DNA of 64,000 bases. Source: Butyrivibrio fibrisolvens 16/4 (GTDB lineage Bacteria > Bacillota > Clostridia > Lachnospirales > Lachnospiraceae). Both the position numbers and the translations under genes were made by a program. Below are positions 10,450 through 19,299 of the stretch, piece by piece. The notes below the pieces were generated by a model that searched no databases, was not told the DNA's origin, and was given only the letters and a program-made list of their open reading frames with translations. The stretch covers positions 2,507,434 to 2,571,433 of the forward strand of contig FP929036.1 in assembly GCA_000209815.1 (NCBI GenBank). Reading direction: 5' to 3'. Each line of letters starts with the position of its first letter. Position 1 is the stretch's first letter.

Positions 10450-11385
10450 CTATTTTTTCAAATATCTTTTAGGAATCATATAAACAAGCTTTCCTTTTTT
10501 TGAAAGGCTTATAAGCACATCCATCATTTCCTTTGCATCTTCAACAATTCCTAAATTGCAACCGCCTATATACTGTTCTTCAAGTACTCCAGCCTCTTTA
10601 AGCATTCCAGAGGTACGTTCTTCCATACAGTACTGTGCCCAAATATCTTTTTGAACTCTTACTAGCTTTTCTGAAACCTCACCATCAATACGAATCTTAT
10701 ATACCACATCCTGATACCAGTCCTTTACTGGCCACTCATCTCCCATTAAATCTGGAACCATGTGCGAACCCATAGTGTTACTACTACTTGCTTTTACACC
10801 TACGAAGAGCAGCTTTGCATGATTCTCATAGCAATAGCGCCATGCACTTGTCTTATCATAAACAGATGTTGCCTCTAAATCATGAGCCATCATCTCTTCA
10901 GCCTTTGGTCCCATTGCAGCCAATGAATTATATGGAAACGCTGTACGAATTACATCAGGCTCACATAAAAACTTATTTGGCAGAATTCCTGTCCAGCAAA
11001 TAGTCTTTTTAGGGTCATAAGGTCTGCTTTTTTCAGTTGGTGCTGTAAGATTTGTAGTAGGAAAACAAGGAAGTACAAATGTCACTCCCTTTTCAGCTAC
11101 TTGCTTTTTCATAAACTCAATAAATTCTTCCGCCGTAATACCTATAGTTTTTAATCCATCCATTGATGAATGAATAAGAACTATATCATCAGGCTCTATG
11201 TGTTCTATGACCTTATCATAGAATATCTTTTTAAGCTTTGGATCTATCTCTTCCGCTACAGATTTTCCTCTGCTTCGTTTAGCCCTTATTTTCTTTGCCG
11301 TTTGTTTTAGCTTTGGAAACTTACCAAGGATTACTCTAGTCCCAACCTCAATAATTCCAAAGCGCTCCATTACTGATAATCCCAT
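10450..11385 (-). CDS. AAC(3)-type N-acetyltransferase
   Basis: A 311-residue member of the aminoglycoside 3-N-acetyltransferase fold. Recognisable segments are VLIHSSMDGLKTIG near residue 80, TFVLPCFPTT, TGILPNKF, FPYNSLAAMGPKAEEMM and FVGVKASSSNTMGSHMVPDL; the last two match the family core. In polysaccharide loci such proteins acetylate an amino sugar or its precursor with acetyl-CoA rather than giving drug resistance, so a decoration role is the more likely reading. A good GGAGATAATCT leader precedes the ATG at 11385. The beta-propeller-like protein immediately upstream and the GT4 downstream are spaced by only 10 and 23 bases, so it belongs to the operon. Confidence 0.8.
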   Translation of the reverse strand: MGLSVMERFGIIEVGTRVILGKFPKLKQTAKKIRAKRSRGKSVAEEIDPKLKKIFYDKVIEHIEPDDIVLIHSSMDGLKTIGITAEEFIEFMKKQVAEKGVTFVLPCFPTTNLTAPTEKSRPYDPKKTICWTGILPNKFLCEPDVIRTAFPYNSLAAMGPKAEEMMAHDLEATSVYDKTSAWRYCYENHAKLLFVGVKASSSNTMGSHMVPDLMGDEWPVKDWYQDVVYKIRIDGEVSEKLVRVQKDIWAQYCMEERTSGMLKEAGVLEEQYIGGCNLGIVEDAKEMMDVLISLSKKGKLVYMIPKRYLKK

Positions 11386-11395
11386 AGATTATCTC

Positions 11396-12421
11396 CTATA
11401 TTTCATCAATTCGTATTGTTTTATTATCGTATTTGCGAAGTGCCTGACCAGTAACAAAAAGATGTCCCTCGCCTGCTGGAAACATCATAGTACCAAACTG
11501 GCCTGCTCCCATAGGGATAACGTCCTTTTTAGCTTTGAATATCTCCTTTACCTGAGCATGGCTTCCATCCCACTTTACGTAGTAAAGATGGCTGTTTCTA
11601 TCTTGCACTCCCTCACCCAATTTATAGGTAAATTCATATTTTAATCCAGTAAGTCTGCTGTCTGGCTCTACTGATGTAGAAAATACCATCTCATTCTCTG
11701 AAATGACTTTTCCATAAATACAAGGTCCTGCTATTTTACAAACGGACTTTATTTCCTTGGAATTAAAGTCCAATTGATACAAATAATTGTCTTCTAGTGG
11801 AGTATCTGTAGTGTAGAGCAAACCATTTTCTAGTGGAAGAGCTACACAAGCTCTGTATGCCTGTTTGCCGCTGACAATTGTTTTTACTTTAGTAAAATTA
11901 TCCCTAAATTCAAATATGCCTGACTCAGAATCTTTATCACCTGTTAGCACATATACACATCCGTTTTTAGGATATGGAATAATCCCATGCACATGGTAAA
12001 TCGAACCTGATGGGAAAGTATAAACTATATTCCAAGTGCCATTTTCTTCTCTCTTAAAAATTCGAACTTCGGAACTAGCATGATTTAGGAAGTACTCTCC
12101 ATAATAAATACCATCAGAAAACCCAGCAATATCCTCTATTTTTGTAAAACACAGAGGATTATTCATCTCACTTCTAAATTCATGTTCTAATTGAATAGAT
12201 ACATTCTTGCAATCTACCCTATATATAGCACCATGGTATGAAACGATAGCCACATTCTCGTCTACAAATATACCGCACCTTGGCTCAAGTCTGAGAGCTC
12301 TGGCCATCAATCTGATACTGGATAAATACTTTTTAGCTCCTGAAAGAGGCAAAACTCCCAACAGGATTTCCTTCTCGCCCATTCCTTTTGAACAATATAA
12401 TTTTGTCCCCTTACTAAACAA
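11396..12421 (-). CDS. beta-propeller-like protein of unknown function
   Basis: A 341-residue soluble protein without signal peptide or membrane helix. It is made of repeating short beta-strand stretches with YHGAIYRVD, DGIYYGEYF, YHVHGIIPY, LYTTDTPLED, LYYVKWDG and GHLFVTGQ, spaced as blades of a beta-propeller. HVHG and related His motifs recur in this type. I do not recognise a catalytic motif. The start given is a TTG with a weak ribosome binding site. An ATG at 12443 would read into the same protein only if one base is missing in between, which is plausible in this window. The neighbours are an acetyltransferase and a Fic protein. It could be a scaffold or a degraded lyase-like enzyme. 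Confidence 0.6.
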   Translation of the reverse strand: MFSKGTKLYCSKGMGEKEILLGVLPLSGAKKYLSSIRLMARALRLEPRCGIFVDENVAIVSYHGAIYRVDCKNVSIQLEHEFRSEMNNPLCFTKIEDIAGFSDGIYYGEYFLNHASSEVRIFKREENGTWNIVYTFPSGSIYHVHGIIPYPKNGCVYVLTGDKDSESGIFEFRDNFTKVKTIVSGKQAYRACVALPLENGLLYTTDTPLEDNYLYQLDFNSKEIKSVCKIAGPCIYGKVISENEMVFSTSVEPDSRLTGLKYEFTYKLGEGVQDRNSHLYYVKWDGSHAQVKEIFKAKKDVIPMGAGQFGTMMFPAGEGHLFVTGQALRKYDNKTIRIDEI

Positions 12422-12476
12422 ATAGTAACTTCTGGAATAACATATAAGTTTTTACTTGAAACAATTTTAGTATTCA

Positions 12477-13157
12477 CTAGTTCTTTATCCTATTAGTTCC
12501 ATCTAAGCACTTCTCTGCAACAAACATTTTTAAATCAGAATTATCATTAGACTCATAGTATTCCACAAGCTTTTGCTTAAAAGTACCATCTAGTTCTACA
12601 GGAACATTAAATATTCCTTTTCCATATTCAATTAAAATCTTGTTCATCGCAAAGCTGCCAACTCTTTTATTTCCATCCTTAAAAGGCTGCATTCTCATAA
12701 TATACAAACCAATATTTATAGCCTGATCAGTAATATCTTTAGAACTATCAACCTTAAGCATTTCACAAAGCTTATCAATATCTTCATTTGAAGGAATCTC
12801 AGGTCTCCAACTGGTTCCCGAAATCATAACTTCATCTTCTCGAATTTTTCCTAGATATCTATAATCCACATCAAATCTGGCAATCAGATTATGAATATCC
12901 TCTAAGAAAATTAAATCCAGCTCTTTATTTAAACTATCAAATAAATATTTCCATCCATCTCGCAAACAGCAAACTTTACTTACATCCTTTGGCTTGACTG
13001 ATTCTACATTCACATCATTGAGAATATCCTGAGTCTCAGCAAATGTAACACCAATCCCCTCAAGATTAGCCTGTTTATAGATAGAATCAACTAATATTCT
13101 TTTAGCACAGAAGATATTCTCTTCCTGCGACATATCAAAATAATCTCTGACTATCAT
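12477..13157 (-). CDS. Fic/DOC family protein with Gln in the motif His position
   Basis: A 226-residue Fic-fold protein. The core motif, near residue 155, reads MQPFKDGNKRVGS where classical Fic enzymes have HPFxDGNGR, so the general-base His is Gln and the second Gly is Lys. The anion-binding DGN and Arg are kept. The upstream segment ISGTSWRPEIP is the usual beta-hairpin flap region that positions the target. Family members transfer AMP or other phosphate groups to proteins; the GNKR form is also seen in Doc-like phosphotransferases and in uncharacterised Fic branches. Whether this one is active cannot be told. It sits between the YfhO gene (3 bases upstream) and the propeller gene, an odd place for it. 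Confidence 0.8.
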   Translation of the reverse strand: MIVRDYFDMSQEENIFCAKRILVDSIYKQANLEGIGVTFAETQDILNDVNVESVKPKDVSKVCCLRDGWKYLFDSLNKELDLIFLEDIHNLIARFDVDYRYLGKIREDEVMISGTSWRPEIPSNEDIDKLCEMLKVDSSKDITDQAINIGLYIMRMQPFKDGNKRVGSFAMNKILIEYGKGIFNVPVELDGTFKQKLVEYYESNDNSDLKMFVAEKCLDGTNRIKN

Positions 13158-13160
13158 ATA

Positions 13161-15481
13161 TCAACACCTCATCATCGGTATTGCTTCCTTTATTGAAAAA
13201 AGCTTAATACTAAAGATTAATTTTACCATTTCTCTTACGGAAAGTAAAAATAGAAAAACCAACCAGCATACAGCAGAAATGGCTTCACCTGCTCTAAGAC
13301 CTGGTGTCACATAATTAAATACCACGCTATGATTTCCTGCTGGTACCTTTATAAGCATCATTCCGCCAGAGACAATGATATCTGTATTCTCACCATCTAT
13401 TGTAGCTGTCCAGCCTGTATCGTAAGGAACACTAAAATATACATAGGTATCTTTATCGTATCCAGTGACACAGCGCATACCGTGACCGTCCTTCTCAAAT
13501 CCAAGAACTCCTCCGTAAGTATGCTCCACTACATAATCATTAATGGATGTTGCAAAATCTATATCCTCAGCCTTCTTTTCTGGAAGCTCTGATGTTACCT
13601 GATTGTACTGAGCATCTGTTAAATCTGGTTTGTCGATTACTACACTATCAAGAAGTGCTATAGCCCTTTGATTTACATCCAGCTTTCTGAGCTCGTCCTC
13701 TGTAATATAAGAATCTGCCGCAAATCCTATTGGGCAGGCACCACGTTCAATCAGATACATAGTCTCCAAATCATTTTTGTACTCCGCAATGCAAGCTCCT
13801 GAATTAGGATCAAAGCTGAGACTATACTTTCCGGCCAGAAGCTCTGCCAAGCCCGGAATCTCATTCTTTGGCATGCCCACTACCTGTGCATAATAATCAA
13901 ATAAGTCCTCAAAATCGCGAATACTATTTGTATCTGTAGATGACTGATTAGAAAAGCCTGCTACGTGTGCTGTCATGCTTATCAAATTCATCGCATCGTT
14001 TAATCGGTACTGCTCATTAGGGAGTTCTATCTGAGCAGCTACATCAAAACGCTGCTTGTAAGCCTGCTGTCCCATCCAAGCACAGCTTCTGTAAATAAAC
14101 ATAGTTACAAACATCAGACCTAAGGCATAGATAGAAATATTAATAAGAACGTTTCTGTAATTAACTATGCTTCTAGTAGATATAATGCAAGTAATGATAG
14201 CGCCTATTATTGTGAGTGCTACATACGTATAGAAGCGTATAGGATTATTAATCCATGTTTTTCCATCTAGCTGAATAGCATTAAACACAACTACAACAAT
14301 AGTGAATACTGCTACCAATCCAATATTTGCCCAGGTTCCAATCTTAATGGCCGTAACCTCTGGATCCTCCAGCATTCTCACAGAAGCCAATGCTGCCATA
14401 AGGGTAAACATATACCACCATCTCATTTGGGCCGCACTATACATATAAAACAAATCACTTAATAGTGGTATAAAGCTGGCTACAGCACAATAAAGGATTA
14501 TCTTTGATAACCAATCACGTTTTCTAATAACATATGCAATCACAAGTACAAGACCGACCATAGGTAAATAAAAACCATGACTTGCGAATCTGGTCTCGTA
14601 TACTGCACTAATGCTAGTAAGTGGCTCTCCTGGAAGCAATAATGTCTTTAGAATATACATATACTCAGACAGACTAGTCTTAAGCATAGAAAAGATACCA
14701 CTAAACTCACCTGTTCTAGGATTTCCAGAAATAAAAATAATATTAGGTATAAACACAAAGGCTGACATTCCTACACCAAGCACGCCACAGCCTACACATT
14801 TAACTGCATCTATAAGCATAGCTTTAATGTCTTTGCTTGCGAATCGGCATAGATAATATATTACTAAGAAAACCACCTCTCCTACGAAGAAGAAATAGTT
14901 GATAATGCAATTTAAGAATATCGTAAATACGAAGAACTTGTAATCCTTCTTTTCTTTGTATCTTTCCAATCCTATTAAAAGAAGTGGGAAGAAACAAATA
15001 GCATCATGGAAATGATAGAAAAGTAAATTAACAAGAGAATAGCCCGAAAATGCATAAAGCACTGAGCCTAGTACTGCCCACTTTCCATCATTTACAAAAC
15101 GTCTAAGGTAAAGGCAAGAGAATACTCCTGCAAATGAAAATTTAAGCATGAATAGCCATGCAACAATATATGGAAAAGCATTTGCTGGGAACAGCATGCT
15201 AAGCCAGAAGAATGGACTGCCCAGCTCGTAAAAACTGAAGCCATCCATAGTAGATGTACCAAGATCAATATCCCAGCTAAATCCACTGATGCCACTATCT
15301 AAAAGTGCATTGTGAAGACCAATAGTAAACGGAATCTGCTGGTCATTAAAATCGTTTGTTAACACAAAAAAGCCTTCTCCCTTTATTACGAAAGGTAAAA
15401 AGAGAGAAAAGCTATTATAAAACATATTATTCCGGATTTTACATAATCCTTTTTTAAGAAGTCCGCTAATTTAGAATTCAT
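13161..15481 (-). CDS. YfhO family membrane protein (frame interrupted once near the N-terminus)
   Basis: The long frame 13161-15425 lacks a sensible N-terminus. The ATG at 15481 (MNSKLADFLKKDYVKSGI) reads in another frame, and adding one base to the A5 run at 15397-15401 joins them as FLSFLPFVIKGEGFF, giving 773 residues. About 13 membrane helices are followed by a soluble outside domain and a last helix. LTNDFNDQQIPF near residue 45 carries the early acidic loop of GT-C proteins, and the C-terminal TGWTATIDGENTDI and VPAGNHSVVFNY segments are hallmarks of YfhO. YfhO in Gram-positives glycosylates teichoic-acid-type polymers from a polyprenyl-phosphate sugar. The gene overlaps the decarboxylase gene by 11 bases. 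Confidence 0.85.
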
Positions 15482-16597
15482 TATTAAATTTATATGACTC
15501 CATTCCTTCTCTTAAAAGTTTAAGACCGATTGCCTTGCTTTCTGCATATACCGCTGGCATACGACGTGAAAGGAAATGATTAGGTGCCTCTGTAATAGAA
15601 TATGCACCACATCTATGGAAGGTAAGCACATCACCTTCCTGAAGAGATGAAAGCTCCACCTCTCTCACAAGAACATCTGCTGTAGTACAAAGACTACCAA
15701 CGATGCAGTATTTGTCCTTTGTAGCTCTAACTGTGCTGATAGAAATATCAGGAATCTTCATACCCTGAATCTGTCCGAAGTAATTAAGATGATGAATACC
15801 ACCATCTACAAGCACATAATTAATTCCTCTAGACTGCTTTATTTCCTTAACAGTGGTCTCGAAACGACCGCAAGTGCTGGCAATGAATCTTCCCATCTCT
15901 ATACCAAGCTTTACCTTTGATGAGAAATAAGAAATAGCCTCCATAGCTACTGCAAAGTTTTCAAAATCCTTTTCATCTGATGGCTTATCAAAATACTCTA
16001 CTGCTGCACCAGGACCAAACTCTATAAAATCTATGCTGATGCCCAGCTCCTTGGCTGCATCTAAAAGGCCATCTACATTAGCCTTATCAGCATCAAACTT
16101 TGCACTACGGGACTTCTGTGTGCCTGAGAAATAATGTATTCCTATGAAATCTACATGTGGATAGTCTGATAATGTCTTAAGTAAATCTACAACAGTATCC
16201 TGATCCATACCAAACTGATTGCCGCTGGTAAGACGAAGCAATACCTTTGCCTTGCAATCCTTTGTGGCACATACCTTTTCAATAAGACGAAGCTGGCGTG
16301 GACTCTCAGCAGTGATAATATCTACACCGTATTCCACAGCCTCTGTGATGTCCCATTCCTCTTTCATAACACCAGAATAGATAATCTTTTCTGGTGGGAC
16401 AGAAGCAGCCTTACAGATAGAAAACTCCCCAGGAGAACAAACCTCCAAATGGCGAACCATATCAATAATATAAGGCACCAAAAAGGGTTAGCCTTTATGG
16501 AATAGGTTAACTCTATTTCTGGAATGATGGACTTAATCCTGTCCACTCTCTCCTGCAGTATATCAATATTAAAAATATATGCTGGTGTATTAATCAT
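15471..16597 (-). CDS. PLP-dependent Orn/DAP/Arg decarboxylase family 2 enzyme (frame interrupted once)
   Basis: Frames 16364-16597 and 15471-16481 join into 375 residues when a base is added to the A5 run at 16480-16484, making SIKANPFLVPYIIDM. The Lys in YSIKANPF is the PLP Schiff-base residue of fold-type III decarboxylases; IHYFSGTQ corresponds to the HxGSQ motif, EFGPGAA to the phosphate-binding region, and GSLCTTADVL holds the Cys/Asp active-site pair from the partner subunit. Its start overlaps the stop of the carrier-protein gene by one base (TAATG), and a ligase precedes that. So its substrate may be an amino acid activated on the carrier rather than free ornithine or diaminopimelate (inference). 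General lysine biosynthesis is unlikely from the context. Confidence 0.83.
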
Positions 16598-16824
16598 TAT
16601 TTCTGTAATGTCTCCACTAATGAAACCATAGCATCAAGTGAATTGAAATGTGAAGCGATAAGATACTGTGGCTCTACCTCAATGTCAAATTCTGATTCGA
16701 ACTGTGCAATGATAGCTACGATATCGAATGACTCTAAAACGCCACCATCTACTAAATTGTCCTCTGTAGCATAATCAATATCAGGTCTGATACCCTCTAA
16801 AATCTCAAGAACTTTATCTTTCAT
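16597..16824 (-). CDS. DltC-like acyl/aminoacyl carrier protein
   Basis: A 75-residue acidic helical protein with DNLVDGGVLESFDIVAI. The Ser in LESFD is the phosphopantetheine attachment site, and the following AQFESEFDIEVEP matches helix II-III of D-alanyl carrier protein DltC. I chose the ATG at 16824, nine bases after AAAGGA; an upstream in-frame TTG at 16842 has no good site. The gene overlaps the ligase stop region by 11 bases and the decarboxylase start by one base, so ligase, carrier and decarboxylase are probably made in fixed ratio. The true dlt operon would also have dltB and dltD, which are not in the window. Confidence 0.85.
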   Translation of the reverse strand: MKDKVLEILEGIRPDIDYATEDNLVDGGVLESFDIVAIIAQFESEFDIEVEPQYLIASHFNSLDAMVSLVETLQK

Positions 16825-18340
16825 TACTATACATCCTTTCAAGTTCCTTTAAATCTATTTTACTATTTGGCAGCTTTGGAAGACTTTCTAAGTTAATCAT
16901 CTTTCTAGGAACCATAAATCCTGGAATGATTCCACGAAGACCTGCAGAAAGCTCCTTGATAGTTGCCTCGCCCACATAGTATAGCACAAGAACTTCATTT
17001 TTTGCATCATAAATTACAGCGTTCTCTCCAACGCCTGCAATCGTAGATGCTGCTGCCTCGATTTCATCTAGCTCTACGCGATGTCCCATATGCTTTATCT
17101 GGCGGTCTTTTCTGCCATGGAACTCGATATTTCCATCAGGAAGAATGCATCCTACATCACCGGTCTTATAAATAAGCTCTCTGTATCTATCATTGAGAGG
17201 ATTCTGGATGAAATCCTGATTGGTCTTTTCAATATTTTTATAATAACCAAGTGCAAGTGTTGGACCTGCTACACAAATTTCTCCAAGCTCACCTTCTGCT
17301 GGCGCCTTGCCATTTTCATCTATAAGAATGATTTTGTAATCATCGTATGCTTTTCCGATTGGCACGCTCTCATACTCAAAGGTATGCGCATCTACCACAT
17401 AATAAGTGCAAGATGCTGTAGCCTCTGTAGGACCATACTGATTTACAAACTTCGCATTAGGAAGATTTGTTGTCCAGTATTCCAGTACAGGCTTTGTCAT
17501 TACCGAGCCTGAGAAGCAAATCTTATTAACAGTCTTAAGTGTGTCATTCTTGAATGCGTGGAGTGTATCCAAAAGTGTCATGGATGAAGAAGTCCATCCG
17601 ATTGAAGTAACTCCAGCATTATTCAATGCATCAAAAAGCTTGTTAGGTTGCATAAAGAATTCCTTTGGTGTAAGGAATGATGATGCACCAGTATATAATG
17701 GAATATAAATATCTCTGATGGCCGCAATATAATCCAGTGGTGACTGATTACCAAGGATATCTTCCTCTGTGATACCCATCACCTTTACATATGCACGAAT
17801 GTAGCAAATAACATTTCTATGGCTGGCGATAACGCCCTTTGGCACTCCGCTGGAACCTGATGTGTAGATGATGTAAAGAGGATCAAGCTCTGTCATCTTC
17901 TCTCTTACTGCATCTAATTTGTCCTGAGCTACTGCTGTAGCTTCAAGAGACTCTACTGTAAGAACCTTTACATCAGATTTTCCTACCTGCTCTAAGATCC
18001 CCTGAACCTTTTCCTTTAATGCCTCGCTGGTAACTACTGCTGCAGGCTCCAGGTTATCAAAGATAGAATTCAGTCTCTTTATAGGTAGTGTAACATCTAC
18101 TGGCGCGTAGATTCTTCCACTGTAGGCTACTCCTAGGTAGCTGGCTATCATCTTTGGTTCCTTGCCCATTACTACCGCTACAGGTCCCTCTGGAAGATTT
18201 GCATTTATAATAGCCGAACCAACAGACTTTGCGATTTTGCTAACCTGAGCAAAAGTAAGGCTATAGTCCAGGTTTGAATATACTGTTTTTTCTGGATATT
18301 TTTCTGTGCTATTTTCTAGCCACTCTAATATGTTTTTCAT
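16814..18340 (-). CDS. DltA-like amino acid adenylation (AMP-binding) ligase
   Basis: About 508 residues, the size of D-alanine-D-alanyl carrier protein ligase. Core motifs in order: YIIYTSGSSGVPKGV (P-loop), NQYGPTEAT (adenylate binding), YKTGDVG and GRKDRQIKHMGHRVELDEIE (hinge and C-terminal domain), and a final Lys in LPNSKIDLKEL. It activates an amino or other acid as an adenylate and loads the downstream carrier. Specificity is not readable by eye. I chose the ATG at 18340 with GAGG six bases upstream; a more upstream ATG at 18352 lies inside a repeated hairpin element and has no site. Partner genes: carrier (overlapping by 11 bases) and decarboxylase downstream, LpxD-like acyltransferase upstream. 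Confidence 0.88.
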   Translation of the reverse strand: MKNILEWLENSTEKYPEKTVYSNLDYSLTFAQVSKIAKSVGSAIINANLPEGPVAVVMGKEPKMIASYLGVAYSGRIYAPVDVTLPIKRLNSIFDNLEPAAVVTSEALKEKVQGILEQVGKSDVKVLTVESLEATAVAQDKLDAVREKMTELDPLYIIYTSGSSGVPKGVIASHRNVICYIRAYVKVMGITEEDILGNQSPLDYIAAIRDIYIPLYTGASSFLTPKEFFMQPNKLFDALNNAGVTSIGWTSSSMTLLDTLHAFKNDTLKTVNKICFSGSVMTKPVLEYWTTNLPNAKFVNQYGPTEATASCTYYVVDAHTFEYESVPIGKAYDDYKIILIDENGKAPAEGELGEICVAGPTLALGYYKNIEKTNQDFIQNPLNDRYRELIYKTGDVGCILPDGNIEFHGRKDRQIKHMGHRVELDEIEAAASTIAGVGENAVIYDAKNEVLVLYYVGEATIKELSAGLRGIIPGFMVPRKMINLESLPKLPNSKIDLKELERMYSNER

Positions 18341-18346
18341 TTTGAA

Positions 18347-18394
18347 CCTCATCCACCGCTAGAGCGGTCCCCCTTCCCCTTAAAAAGGGAAGGC
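18347..18394 (-). repeat. dispersed double-hairpin repeat, copy 1
   Basis: A 48-base element between the acyltransferase and the ligase. It contains two inverted repeats: ACCGCT/AGCGGT around 18354-18367, and a CCTTCCC/GGGAAGG stem at about 18372-18393. A second copy with the same order and compensating changes is at 35957-36003. On the minus strand its downstream edge GGATGAGG provides the ribosome binding site of the ligase gene. Similar short GC-rich palindromes are scattered in intergenic regions of many Clostridia. There is no T-run after the stems, so it is not a standard terminator. Confidence 0.75.
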
Positions 18395-18401
18395 TCATTT
18401 T

Positions 18402-19295
18402 TTATTTCTGGAATGATTTTTTTAGAATTGGAATAGGCTTTGCCAAATTTCCGAATACTGTCTCGCCGTCCTTTACAGCACGGCCCACTACAGAACCCAT
18501 ACCAACTGTAACATTCTTTCCAATATTGATACGGTTCTTTACATTAGCGCCAACGCCGATGAATGTATTCTCACCAACATCAACGAAACCAGCAAGTGTA
18601 GCCTGAGCAGCCATACATACATTTTTATGAAGTACTGACTCGTGACCGATACTTACAAGGTTATCAAGCTTTACATTGTCTCCGATGACTGTCTCGCCGC
18701 AAGTAGCAAGCTCGATTACATCGCAAGCACCAAGCTCTACATTGTTTCCGATGACAACTCTACCAAGGGAAGGCATTGAAATCAAATCTCCCTTGTCATC
18801 CTTTGCCTTTGTAAATGAATTACATCCTACTACTACGTTTTCGTTGCAGATGAAATTATCTCCGATTGTAGCATGCTTAATCTTTGCGCCTGGAAGAATA
18901 AGAGCATTATCTCCGATGTGTACGTTAGGACCGATAAAGCAGCCTGGATAAATAGTGCAATTTTCTCCAACTGATGAATCTGAAGTGATATAGTATCCTT
19001 CCTCCTCAAAGAACTCTGGAAGAGGCATTCTCACATCTCTGTAATCCATTGCGAAAAGTGCATATTCATACTGTGGAAACTCACAAAATACCACGTGATT
19101 GTTTGCAAGGATTTCATCTGAAAATGTGATGTTATCTTCTGCAAATACGAGGCAATCCTTATGTCCTTCAAGGAAAGCACCCAGATGCTCTACCTGCTTT
19201 TTGATAAACATAAATGTGTTATCTCTAGGCTCTCCAACATAAGATGTACCATCTAATTCTTCTATAAATTTTGCTTTTTCTTCTGCTGTTAACAT
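18402..19295 (-). CDS. LpxD-like left-handed beta-helix acyltransferase
   Basis: A 297-residue protein with a small N-terminal domain (residues 1-105), then many hexapeptide repeats from about residue 107 (SVGENCTIYPGCFIGPNVHI) to residue 285. The order of a uridine-binding-like N-domain, left-handed beta-helix and short C-tail is that of UDP-3-O-acylglucosamine N-acyltransferase LpxD. A Gram-positive makes no lipid A, so this enzyme more likely acylates an amino sugar. The His in VSIGHESVLHKNV lies where the LpxD catalytic His (in an IGHNV-like context) is expected. It is separated from the downstream ligase by the hairpin repeat and lies five bases from the upstream membrane protein gene. 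It may use the acyl group loaded on the neighbouring carrier protein (inference). Confidence 0.8.
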   Translation of the reverse strand: MLTAEEKAKFIEELDGTSYVGEPRDNTFMFIKKQVEHLGAFLEGHKDCLVFAEDNITFSDEILANNHVVFCEFPQYEYALFAMDYRDVRMPLPEFFEEEGYYITSDSSVGENCTIYPGCFIGPNVHIGDNALILPGAKIKHATIGDNFICNENVVVGCNSFTKAKDDKGDLISMPSLGRVVIGNNVELGACDVIELATCGETVIGDNVKLDNLVSIGHESVLHKNVCMAAQATLAGFVDVGENTFIGVGANVKNRINIGKNVTVGMGSVVGRAVKDGETVFGNLAKPIPILKKSFQK

Positions 19296-19299
19296 AATC

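Noticed and set aside
10450..11385. Aminoglycoside resistance gene
   Set aside because: The fold is AAC(3), but the gene is embedded in a glycan operon with short spacing and no mobile-element signs; sugar acetylation is more likely.
17081..17512. Plus-strand open frame of 143 codons
   Set aside because: Antisense to the DltA-like ligase, which has all core motifs; the translation resembles no family.
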